Shown here piece by piece: positions 35,642-44,747 of a DNA stretch of 64,000 nt. The notes beneath the pieces were generated by a model. The model did no database searches and was not told the DNA's origin. It saw nothing but the letters and a program-made list of their open reading frames with translations. Each line of letters opens with the position of its first letter. The stretch's first letter is position 1. Origin of the DNA: Mesorhizobium sp. RMAD-H1 (GTDB lineage: Bacteria > Pseudomonadota > Alphaproteobacteria > Rhizobiales > Rhizobiaceae); the NCBI RefSeq assembly GCF_014191375.1, contig NZ_JACHWN010000002.1:62001-126000 (forward strand). The letters are read 5' to 3'. The translations under genes and the position numbers were made by a program.

Positions 35642-35749
35642 TTACGTTTTGGTGTGCCCCACGCTAGAACCATCCGTGGGACAGGTCGGTTCTTGATCAA
35701 AGCTACCCATGAGGAGGAAATCGGAGGAGCTAATACCCTGTTGCGACAT
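35642..35749 (-). CDS. Candidate 35-residue small protein
   Basis: Short frame starting MSQQGISSSDFLLMGSFDQ, polar and Ser/Thr-rich, ending VGHTKT. Its ATG is preceded by GGGAGAAACGACC, a strong and well-spaced Shine-Dalgarno sequence. It lies 42 bases downstream of the 57-residue gene on the same strand and could be co-transcribed. No family recognised; the ribosome site is the main support. Confidence 0.35.
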   Translation of the reverse strand: MSQQGISSSDFLLMGSFDQEPTCPTDGSSVGHTKT

Positions 35750-35791
35750 GGTCGTTTCTCCCGCTCGTCTCAGTAGTTTAACAGTAAGCTT

Positions 35792-35965
35792 TTAATTCCG
35801 ACCATTGTTCGGCCGTGCCTTGTCGCCCTTCTTGTCGACGGTGGACGCCGTTTTGGCGTCCGGCTCCTGGCCGAAATAGGTTCCACCCAAATGGCCGCCG
35901 CCACTCGCGTTTTCGGCCTGCTTCTGCAGTTTTTCCAGTGTTTGCTGCGCATTGGTCTTTGTCAT
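35792..35965 (-). CDS. Small hypothetical protein, 57 residues
   Basis: The product begins MTKTNAQQTLEKLQKQAENA and continues SGGGHLGGTYFGQEPDAK, ending in a Lys/Asn-rich tail. A short helix then a Gly-rich stretch suggests a small soluble protein, possibly disordered. CAGGAGCG lies eight bases before the ATG. The frame is open further upstream through proline- and histidine-rich codons that do not look coding. It diverges from lipB; function unknown. Confidence 0.6.
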   Translation of the reverse strand: MTKTNAQQTLEKLQKQAENASGGGHLGGTYFGQEPDAKTASTVDKKGDKARPNNGRN

Positions 35966-36128
35966 TTCGGAACGCTCCTGATCCGTTGAAACTATCTGTT
36001 TAACCAATGGCGGGTCTGTCTGTTCCGATCTCCCATGCGCACTATCCGCCGGCTGCGCGGTGACAAAGCCGTTATCGGCATGATGTGCCGCTGGAAGTTC
36101 GGCGGCAAAAGGTCCATATGGGACGATC

Positions 36129-36911
36129 ATGACGACAGACGATCCCCTCAGTTCATCCCGAGACGCTACACAAGACGTTTCGTCCGGCGAGCGCAGGCAG
36201 CGTTCAGCCCTTCCTCCCGCTTTCCTGCCCGCGAATGATTCGCCTCCGGTCGAATGGCTCGTTGCCGAGGGGCTGACCGACTATCCCGCCGCTCTCGCCT
36301 TCATGGAATCACGCGTTGCCGCGATTCGCGACAATGGGGCGCCGGAGCTTGTCTGGCTCGTCGAGCACCCGCCGCTCTATACGGCCGGCACCAGCGCCAA
36401 GGAGAGCGACCTGCTCGTCCCCGACCGCTTTCCGGTCTATGCGACCGGGCGGGGCGGCGAATACACCTATCACGGCCCCGGCCAGCGCGTGGCCTATGTG
36501 ATGCTGGATCTCAAGCGCCGTCGCGAGGACGTGCGCGCCTTCGTCACCGCGCTCGAGGAATGGATCATCCGCACGCTTGCCGAGTTCAACGTCAAAGGCG
36601 AGCGGCGCGAGGACCGCGTCGGCGTATGGGTCACGCGGCCGGAAAAGCCGCGCCTTGGCGACGGTTCGCTTGCCGAAGACAAGATCGCCGCCATCGGCAT
36701 CAGGCTGCGCCGCTGGGTGAGCTTCCACGGCATCGCCATCAATGTCGAGCCGGAGCTTGCCAATTTCAGCGGTATCGTGCCCTGCGGCGTGACCGAGCAC
36801 GGGGTCACGAGCCTTGTCGATCTCGGCCTGCCGCTGACCATGCAGGATTTAGATCTCGCGCTCGCCCGGGCCTTCGAAAGCGTCTTCGGTCCGGTCAGGT
36901 CGAATCGCTGA
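36129..36911 (+). CDS. lipB: Octanoyl-[acyl-carrier-protein]:protein N-octanoyltransferase
   Basis: Transfers octanoyl from ACP to lipoyl domains, the first step of endogenous lipoate synthesis. The 260-residue protein has the LipB core with [29 protein letters not shown], the catalytic-Lys segment [14 protein letters not shown] and the catalytic Cys in [14 protein letters not shown]. About 40 N-terminal residues before the core are Ser/Pro-rich and extra compared with enterobacterial LipB (about 213 residues). A GGGACGATC sequence precedes the ATG. It converges with the carboxylase gene. Confidence 0.96.
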   Translation: MTTDDPLSSSRDATQDVSSGERRQRSALPPAFLPANDSPPVEWLVAEGLTDYPAALAFMESRVAAIRDNGAPELVWLVEHPPLYTAGTSAKESDLLVPDRFPVYATGRGGEYTYHGPGQRVAYVMLDLKRRREDVRAFVTALEEWIIRTLAEFNVKGERREDRVGVWVTRPEKPRLGDGSLAEDKIAAIGIRLRRWVSFHGIAINVEPELANFSGIVPCGVTEHGVTSLVDLGLPLTMQDLDLALARAFESVFGPVRSNR

Positions 36912-38921
36912 TCATTCGAATTCCATGATCACGGCGTCGACGGCGAGGCTGTCGCCCTTCTTCGCCCTGATCGCGGACACAACCAGATCCCGCTCGGCGC
37001 GCAGCACGTTTTCCATCTTCATCGCCTCAACGATGGCGAGGGTTTCGCCCGTCTTCACCTCCTGCCCCGTCTCGACATTGATCGAGACCACCAGTCCCGG
37101 CATCGGGCAGAGAAGCATCTTCGAGGTATCGGGCGGCGTTTTCACCGGCATCAGCCGGTCGAGCGCGGCGACACGCGGCGACATGGCCCGCGACGTGACC
37201 GACATGCCCTTCCAGTCGATGCGCACGCCATTGAGCACCGGCCTGACCTGAGCATTGACGGCTCGCCCGCCGATCTCCCCACGCCAGATGATTTCGCCCG
37301 GCTTCCACGCGCTGTGCAGCCGCAGGTTTTCCCCCTCGATGGTCATGACAAGCGTGACCGGCGGCTCAACGTTGGCCTCCTCAAGCGCGATCGGGAAATA
37401 GCGCTCGCCGATCCTGACCTCCCACTTCGGACTGATCCGGCCGGAATGTGGGCGCAGGCGATCGGCGAAATGATCGAGGCGCTCCTTGCGCACCAGCTCG
37501 ACGGCCAGCGTGATCGCCGCCAGGATCTTCAGATCGGCCTCATCAGGAGCGATCGGCTGGAAGCCATCGGGAAACTCTTCCGCGATGAAGCCCGTGGAAA
37601 GCCGCCCTTCCCGCCAGCGCGGATGCTGCATCAGCGCGGCAAGGAACGGGATGTTGTGCGCGATGCCATCCACGACGAAGGTGTCGAGCGCATCGGCCAT
37701 CGCATCGATCGCCTCGACGCGTGTCGGTGCCCAGGTGCAGAGCTTTGCGACCATCGGGTCGTAGAACATGGAGATTTCGGCGCCTTCCACAACGCCGGTA
37801 TCGTTGCGGATGATCGCCTTGCCGGAAGGTCCCTCGGCGGGCGGACGATAGCGTGTCAGCCTGCCGGTGGAGGGCAGGAAATTGCGGTACGGGTCTTCGG
37901 CATAAAGACGGCTTTCGATCGCCCAGCCATTGAGCCGGATATCCTCCTGGCGCAGCCTGAGCTTCTCTCCGCAGGCGATGCGGATCATCTGTTCGACGAG
38001 ATCGATGCCGGTGACGAGCTCCGTCACGGGATGCTCCACCTGCAGGCGCGTGTTCATCTCGAGGAAATAGAAATTGCGGTCCTTGTCGACGATGAACTCG
38101 ACCGTACCTGCGCTCTGATAGTCAACCGCCTTTGCCAGCGCCACGGCCTGCTCGCCCATGGCGCGCCGTGTCGTCTCGTCCAGAAAAGGCGACGGCGCCT
38201 CCTCGACGACCTTCTGGTTGCGCCGCTGGATCGAGCATTCGCGCTCACCCAGATAGAGGCAGTTGCCATGGGCATCGGCCAGGACCTGGATCTCGATATG
38301 GCGCGGCTCGACGATGAACTTCTCGATGAAGACGCGGTCGTCGCCAAAGGAACTCTTCGCCTCCGAACGCGCACGTTCGAACCCGTCGCGCACCTCGCCC
38401 GCATTCCAGGCGATCCGCATGCCCTTGCCGCCGCCGCCCGCCGAGGCCTTGATCATGACGGGATAGCCGATCTCGCCGGCGATCCGCTCGGCATGGGCCG
38501 CATCGGTGATGACGTCGAGGAAGCCCGGAACGGTGTTCACCTCGGCCGCATTGGCGAATTTCTTCGATTCGATCTTGTCGCCCATCGCCACGATGGCCTT
38601 CGGCTTCGGGCCGATGAAGACGATGCCCTCTTTTTCCAGCGCCTCGCAGAAGGAAGCCCGCTCGGACAGGAAGCCATAGCCCGGATGCACGGCTTCGGCG
38701 CCGGTCTTCCTGCAGGCCTCGATGATCTTTTCCGCGACGAGATAGCTCTCGGCAGCGGCGGACGGGCCGATATGGACGGCCTCGTCGGCCATTTCGACAT
38801 GCAGTGCGTCACGATCCGCATCCGAAAAGACGGCCACTGTCGCGATCCCCATCCGGCGCGCTGTCTTGATGACGCGGCAGGCGATCTCGCCACGGTTCGC
38901 GATCAGTATCTTCCTGAACAT
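36912..38921 (-). CDS. pccA: Acyl-CoA carboxylase alpha subunit (propionyl-CoA type)
   Basis: Biotin-dependent carboxylase subunit of 669 residues: biotin carboxylase N-domain (MFRKILIANRGEIACRV), ATP-grasp with ASAGGGGKGMR, the catalytic EMNTRLQVEHPVTE, a linker domain, and a C-terminal biotinyl domain with AMKMEN (biotin on Lys635). Length and architecture fit propionyl-CoA carboxylase alpha, though methylcrotonyl-CoA or acetyl-CoA types are hard to exclude. The start at 38921 follows GGGAGGAAATGGCCGG. The usual beta subunit gene pccB is not adjacent, which is unusual. It is followed downstream by lipB convergently. Confidence 0.9.
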   Translation of the reverse strand: MFRKILIANRGEIACRVIKTARRMGIATVAVFSDADRDALHVEMADEAVHIGPSAAAESYLVAEKIIEACRKTGAEAVHPGYGFLSERASFCEALEKEGIVFIGPKPKAIVAMGDKIESKKFANAAEVNTVPGFLDVITDAAHAERIAGEIGYPVMIKASAGGGGKGMRIAWNAGEVRDGFERARSEAKSSFGDDRVFIEKFIVEPRHIEIQVLADAHGNCLYLGERECSIQRRNQKVVEEAPSPFLDETTRRAMGEQAVALAKAVDYQSAGTVEFIVDKDRNFYFLEMNTRLQVEHPVTELVTGIDLVEQMIRIACGEKLRLRQEDIRLNGWAIESRLYAEDPYRNFLPSTGRLTRYRPPAEGPSGKAIIRNDTGVVEGAEISMFYDPMVAKLCTWAPTRVEAIDAMADALDTFVVDGIAHNIPFLAALMQHPRWREGRLSTGFIAEEFPDGFQPIAPDEADLKILAAITLAVELVRKERLDHFADRLRPHSGRISPKWEVRIGERYFPIALEEANVEPPVTLVMTIEGENLRLHSAWKPGEIIWRGEIGGRAVNAQVRPVLNGVRIDWKGMSVTSRAMSPRVAALDRLMPVKTPPDTSKMLLCPMPGLVVSINVETGQEVKTGETLAIVEAMKMENVLRAERDLVVSAIRAKKGDSLAVDAVIMEFE

Positions 38922-38989
38922 CCGGCCATTTCCTCCCAATGCAGACGCCGCAACGTTCTACAACAAAGACATGCGATGCCGGAAGAGCG

Positions 38990-39943
38990 TCAGGCGATCG
39001 CTTCCGCCGTGGCCTTCATCCGGCGCTCGCGCATGAACACATAGATGCCCGATCCGATGATGATGAGGATGCCGAGCCATTTTGACGGCGTCGGAAACTC
39101 GCCGAAGACGACCAGCCCGACCAGCACCGCCATGACGATCTCGAAATACTGGAACGGCGCCAGCATCGACGCCGGCGCGAGGCGGAAGGCCTGCACCACC
39201 AGGAGATGGCCGACGGTGGCAATCGCGCCCATCGCCACCAGCAGCCACCAGGACAGCGTCACCGTGGGCAGGCCGAATCCCAGGTCGGCGTGGCCGAACG
39301 CCTCGCCGGCGCCGAGCACCAGCGCCGAAAAGGCGGCGCCGCCGACGCCGGCATAGAACTGCATCACCAGCGGGCTGTCGGCGACCGCATATCTGCGGTT
39401 GAGGATAAGATAGACAGCGAAGCACGCCGCCGTACCAAGCGGCAGGAGCGCCACCCAGCCGAAAAGCTCGAAGCTCGGCTGGATGACGATCAGCGTGCCG
39501 ATGAAGCCGACCACGACCGCCGTCAGGCGCCGCCAGCCCACCTCCTCCTTGAGAATGACCGCCGAGAGCAGCGTCAGGAGCAGCGGCTCGACGAAGAAGA
39601 TCGCGATCGCATCGGCGAGCGGCATGTATTTGACCGCGGAGAAGAAGCAGAGGCTGCCCAGCCCCATCAGCGCGCCGCGGATCAGGTTTCCGGTGAGATT
39701 GCGCGTTTTCAGCACCTGCACCCCGCCGATCCCGAGAAGAATGAAGAAGGTCAGCACCGACTGGACGAAAAAGCGGGAGAAGGAGATGGTCGCCGGCGGC
39801 AGGCTGTCGACGGTGGCGAGCCATTTGCCGATCGCGTCGAGGAGCGGCAGGAACATCATCGCGCTGGCCATGACGGCCATGCCCTTGACATGGGGGTGCA
39901 TGACGTTTGGCTGCATCACCGGGGCTTGCGTCTTTTCCTGCAT
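38990..39943 (-). CDS. DMT superfamily transporter (two EamA domains)
   Basis: Inner-membrane permease of about 317 residues with ten hydrophobic segments in two EamA repeats. Recognisable parts are GMAVMASAMMFLPLLDAIGKW, shortened here to MASAMMFLPLLDAIGK, and the second repeat ending WLGILIIIGSGIYVFMRERR. Such proteins export amino acids or small metabolites; the substrate is unknown. ATG at 39943 (MQEKTQAPVMQP) is a reasonable start; the frame is open further upstream. It is upstream of pccA with 68 bases between, so co-transcription is possible. Confidence 0.88.
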   Translation of the reverse strand: MQEKTQAPVMQPNVMHPHVKGMAVMASAMMFLPLLDAIGKWLATVDSLPPATISFSRFFVQSVLTFFILLGIGGVQVLKTRNLTGNLIRGALMGLGSLCFFSAVKYMPLADAIAIFFVEPLLLTLLSAVILKEEVGWRRLTAVVVGFIGTLIVIQPSFELFGWVALLPLGTAACFAVYLILNRRYAVADSPLVMQFYAGVGGAAFSALVLGAGEAFGHADLGFGLPTVTLSWWLLVAMGAIATVGHLLVVQAFRLAPASMLAPFQYFEIVMAVLVGLVVFGEFPTPSKWLGILIIIGSGIYVFMRERRMKATAEAIA

Positions 39944-40213
39944 CGGAGAACCTGCGAAGGAGCAAGGGGCTGTAGAAACACTTCCCATACGCCATTGCCC
40001 GATGTCGCGCCATGGGCGTTTCTCACGCCCAGGCAAGCGGCTTCTCACCTTTTTGCCGCAAACGGTGGTTAAGAATTGGAAAACAATCCCCGGATATCAT
40101 TAGGCATCATGGGAACGGAAGGCGAACCTTGGTCGCCTTTGGCGGCGAAGCATGGCACTATCCGGGTGATTCGATTTTTGAATGATTGACTGAAACGGGG
40201 CCGGTCCAACCAT

Positions 40214-42343
40214 ATGGATGACAGTAACGATCTCTTCTCGAGGGTTGTGGAGAACGCGCGCGAACGGCAGGCGGCGCAGCAGGGCGCCGAGCCGGCGGTT
40301 GTCGTGCCCCAGCCGGCGGTTGTCGTGCCGCTGACGACGGGTAAGGCGCCCTCGCCCGTTTTGCCCGCCGCTGCGCCGTCTGCTCCCCGCAGCACGCCGC
40401 TGCGCGTCGACAATGGCGAATACAACGCCTCCGCGATCCGTGTGCTCGAAGGCCTGGAACCGGTACGCCTGCGTCCGGGCATGTATATCGGCGGCACCGA
40501 CGAGAAGGCGCTGCATCACCTCTTCGCCGAAGTCATCGACAACTCCATGGATGAGGCGGTGGCAGGCCATGCCGATTTCATCGACGTCAATCTCGATGCC
40601 GACGGTTTCCTGACGGTCACCGACAATGGCCGTGGCATACCGGTCGAAAATCATCCGCAGGTGCCGGGCAAGTCGACGCTCGAAGTCATCATGACCAAGC
40701 TCCATGCCGGCGGCAAATTCGACGGCAAGGCCTATGAGACATCGGGCGGCCTGCATGGCGTCGGCGTTTCCGTCGTCAACGCGCTCTCGGATTTCCTGGA
40801 AGTGGAAGTGGCGCGCGGGCGCAAGCTCTATCGCCAGCGCTTCTCGCGCGGCGTCCCGCAGGGGCCGCTCGAAGAGCTGGGTGAGGTGCACAACCGGCGC
40901 GGCACGCGCGTGCGCTTCCATCCCGATCCGGACATTTTCGGCAAGAACGCTAGGTTCGATCCGGCGCGGCTCTGCCGCATGGCGCGCTCCAAGGCCTATC
41001 TCTTCGGCGGCGTGGAAATCCGCTGGAGCTGCGATCCCTCGCTGCTCGACCCCAAAAAGGATACGCCGGAAAAGGCGGTGTTCCATTTCCCCGGCGGCCT
41101 CAAGGACTATCTCGCGGCCTCGCTCGGCAAGGAATATCAGGTCACGCGCGAGATCTTCGCCGGCAAGACCGAGAAGCAGGGCGGCCACGGCGCCGTCGAA
41201 TGGGCGATCGCCTGGCATGGCGGCGACGGCTTCGTCAATTCCTACTGCAACACCATTCCCACGGCGGAAGGCGGCACGCATGAGGCGGGCTTCCGCCTTG
41301 CCATCACGCGCGGGCTGAAAGCCTATGCGGAGCTGACCAACAACAAGCGCGCCTCGATCATCACCACCGACGATGTGATGATCTCGGCGGCGGCCATGCT
41401 CTCGGTCTTCATCCGCGAGCCGGAATTCGTCGGCCAGACCAAGGACCGGCTGGCGACGACGGAAGCGCAGCGCATCGTCGAGAACGCCATCCGCGACCCG
41501 TTCGACCATTGGCTGGCCGCCTCGCCTCAGGAAGCCTCGAAGCTCCTCGACTGGGTGGTCGAGCGCGCCGAGGAGCGCGTGCGCCGGCGCCAGGAAAAGG
41601 AAGTCAGCCGCAAGACCGCCGTGCGCAAGTTGCGCCTGCCCGGCAAGCTCGCCGATTGCACGCAGAATGCCGCCGCCGGCGCGGAGCTCTTCATTGTCGA
41701 GGGCGATTCAGCCGGCGGCTCCGCCAAACAGGCGCGCGACCGCGCATCCCAGGCCGTGCTGCCCTTGCGCGGCAAGATCCTCAACGTGGCAAGCGCCGGA
41801 CGCGACAAGCTCTCCGCCAACCAGCAGATCGCCGATCTGATCCAGGCGCTCGGCTGCGGCACGCGCTCGAAATATCGCGAGGAGGATCTGCGCTACGACC
41901 GCGTCATCGTCATGACCGACGCGGATGTGGACGGCGCGCATATCGCCTCGCTGCTCATCACCTTCTTCTATCAGGAAATGCCAGACCTGGTCCGCGGTGG
42001 ACACCTCTATCTCGCCGTGCCGCCGCTCTACCGCATCAGCCAGGGCGGCAAGACGGCCTATGCGCGCGACGACGCGCACAAGGACGAGCTGCTGAAAACC
42101 GTATTTACCGGCAAGGGCAAGATCGAGATCGGGCGCTTCAAGGGCCTCGGCGAAATGCGCGCCGAACAGTTGAAGGAAACGACGATGGACCCGCGCAAGC
42201 GCACGCTGCTGCGGGTCGAAATCGCAGAGGAAACGGCATCAGAAACCAAGGCCGCCGTCGACGATCTGATGGGCACCAAGCCGGATGCCCGCTTCCGCTT
42301 CATCCAGGAGCGCGCGGCATTCGTCGAGGAGCTGGATATCTAG
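40214..42343 (+). CDS. parE: DNA topoisomerase IV subunit B
   Basis: ATPase subunit of topoisomerase IV, which decatenates daughter chromosomes. The 709-residue protein has the GHKL ATPase (EVIDNSMDEAV, DNGRGIPVENH), the transducer domain, and the TOPRIM domain (IVEGDSAGGSAKQARDR and DADVDGAHIASLL). Compared with gyrase B it lacks the extra insert. The first 60 residues are an unusual Pro/Ala/Val linker with a duplicated PAVVVP unit that is not in enteric ParE. Its TAG stop is directly followed by a dispersed repeat. Confidence 0.96.
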   Translation: MDDSNDLFSRVVENARERQAAQQGAEPAVVVPQPAVVVPLTTGKAPSPVLPAAAPSAPRSTPLRVDNGEYNASAIRVLEGLEPVRLRPGMYIGGTDEKALHHLFAEVIDNSMDEAVAGHADFIDVNLDADGFLTVTDNGRGIPVENHPQVPGKSTLEVIMTKLHAGGKFDGKAYETSGGLHGVGVSVVNALSDFLEVEVARGRKLYRQRFSRGVPQGPLEELGEVHNRRGTRVRFHPDPDIFGKNARFDPARLCRMARSKAYLFGGVEIRWSCDPSLLDPKKDTPEKAVFHFPGGLKDYLAASLGKEYQVTREIFAGKTEKQGGHGAVEWAIAWHGGDGFVNSYCNTIPTAEGGTHEAGFRLAITRGLKAYAELTNNKRASIITTDDVMISAAAMLSVFIREPEFVGQTKDRLATTEAQRIVENAIRDPFDHWLAASPQEASKLLDWVVERAEERVRRRQEKEVSRKTAVRKLRLPGKLADCTQNAAAGAELFIVEGDSAGGSAKQARDRASQAVLPLRGKILNVASAGRDKLSANQQIADLIQALGCGTRSKYREEDLRYDRVIVMTDADVDGAHIASLLITFFYQEMPDLVRGGHLYLAVPPLYRISQGGKTAYARDDAHKDELLKTVFTGKGKIEIGRFKGLGEMRAEQLKETTMDPRKRTLLRVEIAEETASETKAAVDDLMGTKPDARFRFIQERAAFVEELDI

Positions 42344-42600
42344 GGCGGTCCGCTTCAGGCGGACGTGCAAGCACCCTACATCACCATAGCCGACGCTCTG
42401 TAGCGGCCGCGGCAATGTTGAGACATGGATTCCAGTGACAAGCACTGGAATGATGACGGTTTGGCTGCTGACGGCCAACTGTCGACATTTCCGCCCGTAG
42501 AACGGTTTTTGAAAAGGCGAAATCATCTCCACATCGTCATTCCAGTGCTTGTCACTGGAATCCATGCCTCACCTCTTCCACTTCTTCAGCGGTATAGAAT
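42342..42600. repeat. Dispersed palindromic element, copy 2
   Basis: Core 42417-42572 with inverted arms (42417-42455 and 42535-42572), the same hairpin ends CCAGTG/CACTGG, and a centre that matches copy 1 in reverse orientation (its reverse complement shares GGAGATGATTTC and a CAGCAGCC region with copy 1). The left boundary begins at the parE stop codon (TCTAGGGCGGTCCGCTTC), parallel to copy 1. No coding frame. Outer right limit approximate. Confidence 0.83.
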
Positions 42601-42643
42601 AACCCATCGGGGTGGGATCAAGATTTCCCTTCGAACCAACAAA

Positions 42644-42669
42644 AAAGGGCGCCGTAACTGGCGCCCTTT
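42644..42669. terminator. Terminator of the BMP transporter operon (possibly bidirectional)
   Basis: AAAGGGCGCC/GGCGCCCTTT stem (42644-42653 with 42660-42669), 6-base loop. T-rich tails occur on both strands, with TTTTTT on the minus side. It lies 23 bases past the substrate-binding protein stop. Confidence 0.88.
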
Positions 42670-42692
42670 CTTTTTACCGTTATCGCAAGCCT

Positions 42693-43763
42693 TTATTTCG
42701 GCAGCTTGTCGTCGATGCCCTGGACGTAGAAATTCATGCTGAGGATGGCCTTGTCATCAGCGGTTTCGCCTTCCTTCAGCCAGACCGACCCGTCCTGCTT
42801 GTTGATCGGGCCGGTGAACGGCTTGAACTCCCCCGAGGTGATCTTGGCCTGGGTTTCCTCGGCCATCTTCTTCACGTCATCAGGCATGTTGGTATAGGGC
42901 GCCATGACGACGAGGCCTTCGTGCATTCCGTGGAAGATGTTCTGCGATTTCCACGTGCCGTCGAGAACGGCCTTGGCGCGCTCGATATAATAGGGGCCCC
43001 ATTCGTCGACGATGGAGGTCAGCTGCGTTTCAGGGCCGAACTTGATCATGTCCGAAGCCTGACCGAAGGCCTTGATGCCACGCTCCGCCGCCACCTGCAT
43101 CGCCGCGGTGGAATCGGTGTGCTGGGTGATGATATCGACACTCTGATCGATCAGAGCCTTGGCGGCATCGGCTTCCTTGCCCGGATCGAACCAGGAATTG
43201 ACCCAGATGACCTTCACCTTGAAATCCGGGTTTACTGACTGCGCGCCGAGCATGAAGGAATTGATGCCCTGCACGACTTCGGGGATCGGCATCGAGCCGA
43301 TGTAGCCCGCGACACCGGTCTTCGACATCTTGGCGGCTATCTGGCCCTGGATGTAACGGCCTTCATAGAAACGCGAGTTATAGACCGAAACGTTCTCGGC
43401 GGTCTTGTAGCCGGTGGCATGCTCGAATTTCACGTCCGGAAATTTCTTGGCCACCCTGATGACGGCATCCATATAGCCGAAGGACGTGGCGAAGATCAGC
43501 TTGTTGCCCGCGCGCGCCAGGCGCTCGAGCGAGCGTTCCGCATCCGATCCCTCCGGCACGTTCTCCAGATAGGTCGTCTCGACCTTGTCGCCGAGCGCCG
43601 CCTCCAGCGCCTTGCGGCCCTGGTCGTGCTGATAGGTCCAGCCGAAGTCACCGGGCGGGCCGATATAGATGAAGCCCACCTTTAGCTTCTCTTCCTGAGC
43701 ATGGGCGGCGCTGCCCAAAGCGAAGCTCGCCACCGCGGCCAGCGCCAGAAGCATCTTTTTCAT
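42693..43763 (-). CDS. BMP family ABC transporter substrate-binding protein
   Basis: Periplasmic binding protein of the BMP/PnrA type; characterised members bind purine nucleosides. The 356-residue product has a cleavable signal peptide (MKKMLLALAAVASFALGSAAHAQ, shortened: cleavage after AAHA), then VGFIYIGPPGDFGWTYQHDQG and a GYIGSMPIPEVVQGIN segment. No lipobox cysteine. It is the last gene of a four-gene ABC operon read from 47419 down to 42693. Confidence 0.92.
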   Translation of the reverse strand: MKKMLLALAAVASFALGSAAHAQEEKLKVGFIYIGPPGDFGWTYQHDQGRKALEAALGDKVETTYLENVPEGSDAERSLERLARAGNKLIFATSFGYMDAVIRVAKKFPDVKFEHATGYKTAENVSVYNSRFYEGRYIQGQIAAKMSKTGVAGYIGSMPIPEVVQGINSFMLGAQSVNPDFKVKVIWVNSWFDPGKEADAAKALIDQSVDIITQHTDSTAAMQVAAERGIKAFGQASDMIKFGPETQLTSIVDEWGPYYIERAKAVLDGTWKSQNIFHGMHEGLVVMAPYTNMPDDVKKMAEETQAKITSGEFKPFTGPINKQDGSVWLKEGETADDKAILSMNFYVQGIDDKLPK

Positions 43764-43824
43764 ATTGCCTGTTCTCCTGTTAAATACGCATCCTGAATGA
43801 CAGGAATTCCCTTGATTTTCTCGT

Positions 43825-44745
43825 TCAGCGGTCCGGAACGAATGGCTTTCCGAGCGAGGCCGGAGTGTTCATCATCGTCAGGCGCCGGTTGCGCGAGATT
43901 AAAACAAGAACCAGTATCGTTGCCAGATAGGGCAGCGAAGAAAGAAACTGCGACGGCAGGCCGAAGCCCAGCGCCTGCGTGTGCAACTGGCCGATCGATA
44001 CCGCCCCGAAGAGATAGGCGCCGATCAGCACCCGCCATGGCCTCCATGAGGCGAAGACGACGAGGGCGAGCGCGATCCAGCCCCGGCCGGCGGTCATGTT
44101 CTCGACCCATTGCGGCACATAGACAAGCGACAGCTGTGCCCCGGCAAGACCGGCACAGGCGCCGCCGAAAAGCACGGCGAGATAGCGGGTGCGGATCACA
44201 TGGACGCCGAGCGCGTGCGCCGAACCGTGATTGTCCCCGATGGCGCGCAACGTCAGTCCCGCCCGGGTGCGGAACAGGAACCAGGTGACGCCGACGACCA
44301 GCAGGATCGACAGATAGAAAATCGGATCCTGTCCGAACAGGAAGCGCCCGACCAATGGAAGCTCCGTGAGGTAAGGGATGTGGATCGCCTCCATGCGCAC
44401 GCCCGGCAGGCCGACGAAGCCCTCGCCGATCATGGCGGAGGCACCGAGGCCGAGTATGGTGAGCGCAAGGCCGCTCGCGACCTGATTGGTGACCAGCGTC
44501 AGGGTCAGGAAACCGAAGAGAGCCGAGAAGGCCGCGCCGGCCAGAATGGCGGCGAACATGCCGAGCCAGGCGGAGCCGGTCATTTGCGCGACCGCAAATG
44601 CCGTCACCGCGCCCATGATCATCATGCCTTCGACGCCGAGATTGAGAACGCCGGAGCGCTCCACCACCAGTTCGCCGATGGCCGCGATCAGCAACGGTGT
44701 GGCGGCGGTGGCGATGGTCAGGAGGATGGCCTGCGTCATTTCCAT
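43825..44745 (-). CDS. Nucleoside-type ABC transporter permease (second subunit)
   Basis: Inner-membrane permease of the BPD_transp_2 (RbsC-like) family, about 306 residues with 8-10 hydrophobic segments. [21 protein letters not shown] is characteristic of BMP-system permeases (shown here only in part: [12 protein letters not shown]). The AAAGGAGGG upstream fits the ATG at 44745 (MEMTQAILL) best; the ATG at 44751 overlaps the stop of the previous permease. Partner: the 44748-45848 permease and the BMP protein. Confidence 0.9.
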   Translation of the reverse strand: MEMTQAILLTIATAATPLLIAAIGELVVERSGVLNLGVEGMMIMGAVTAFAVAQMTGSAWLGMFAAILAGAAFSALFGFLTLTLVTNQVASGLALTILGLGASAMIGEGFVGLPGVRMEAIHIPYLTELPLVGRFLFGQDPIFYLSILLVVGVTWFLFRTRAGLTLRAIGDNHGSAHALGVHVIRTRYLAVLFGGACAGLAGAQLSLVYVPQWVENMTAGRGWIALALVVFASWRPWRVLIGAYLFGAVSIGQLHTQALGFGLPSQFLSSLPYLATILVLVLISRNRRLTMMNTPASLGKPFVPDR

Positions 44746-44747
44746 GG

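Noticed and set aside
35513-36128. Genomic island integrated at tRNA-Leu
   Set aside because: No integrase, no repeated tRNA 3' end downstream, and lipB and other core genes continue at once.
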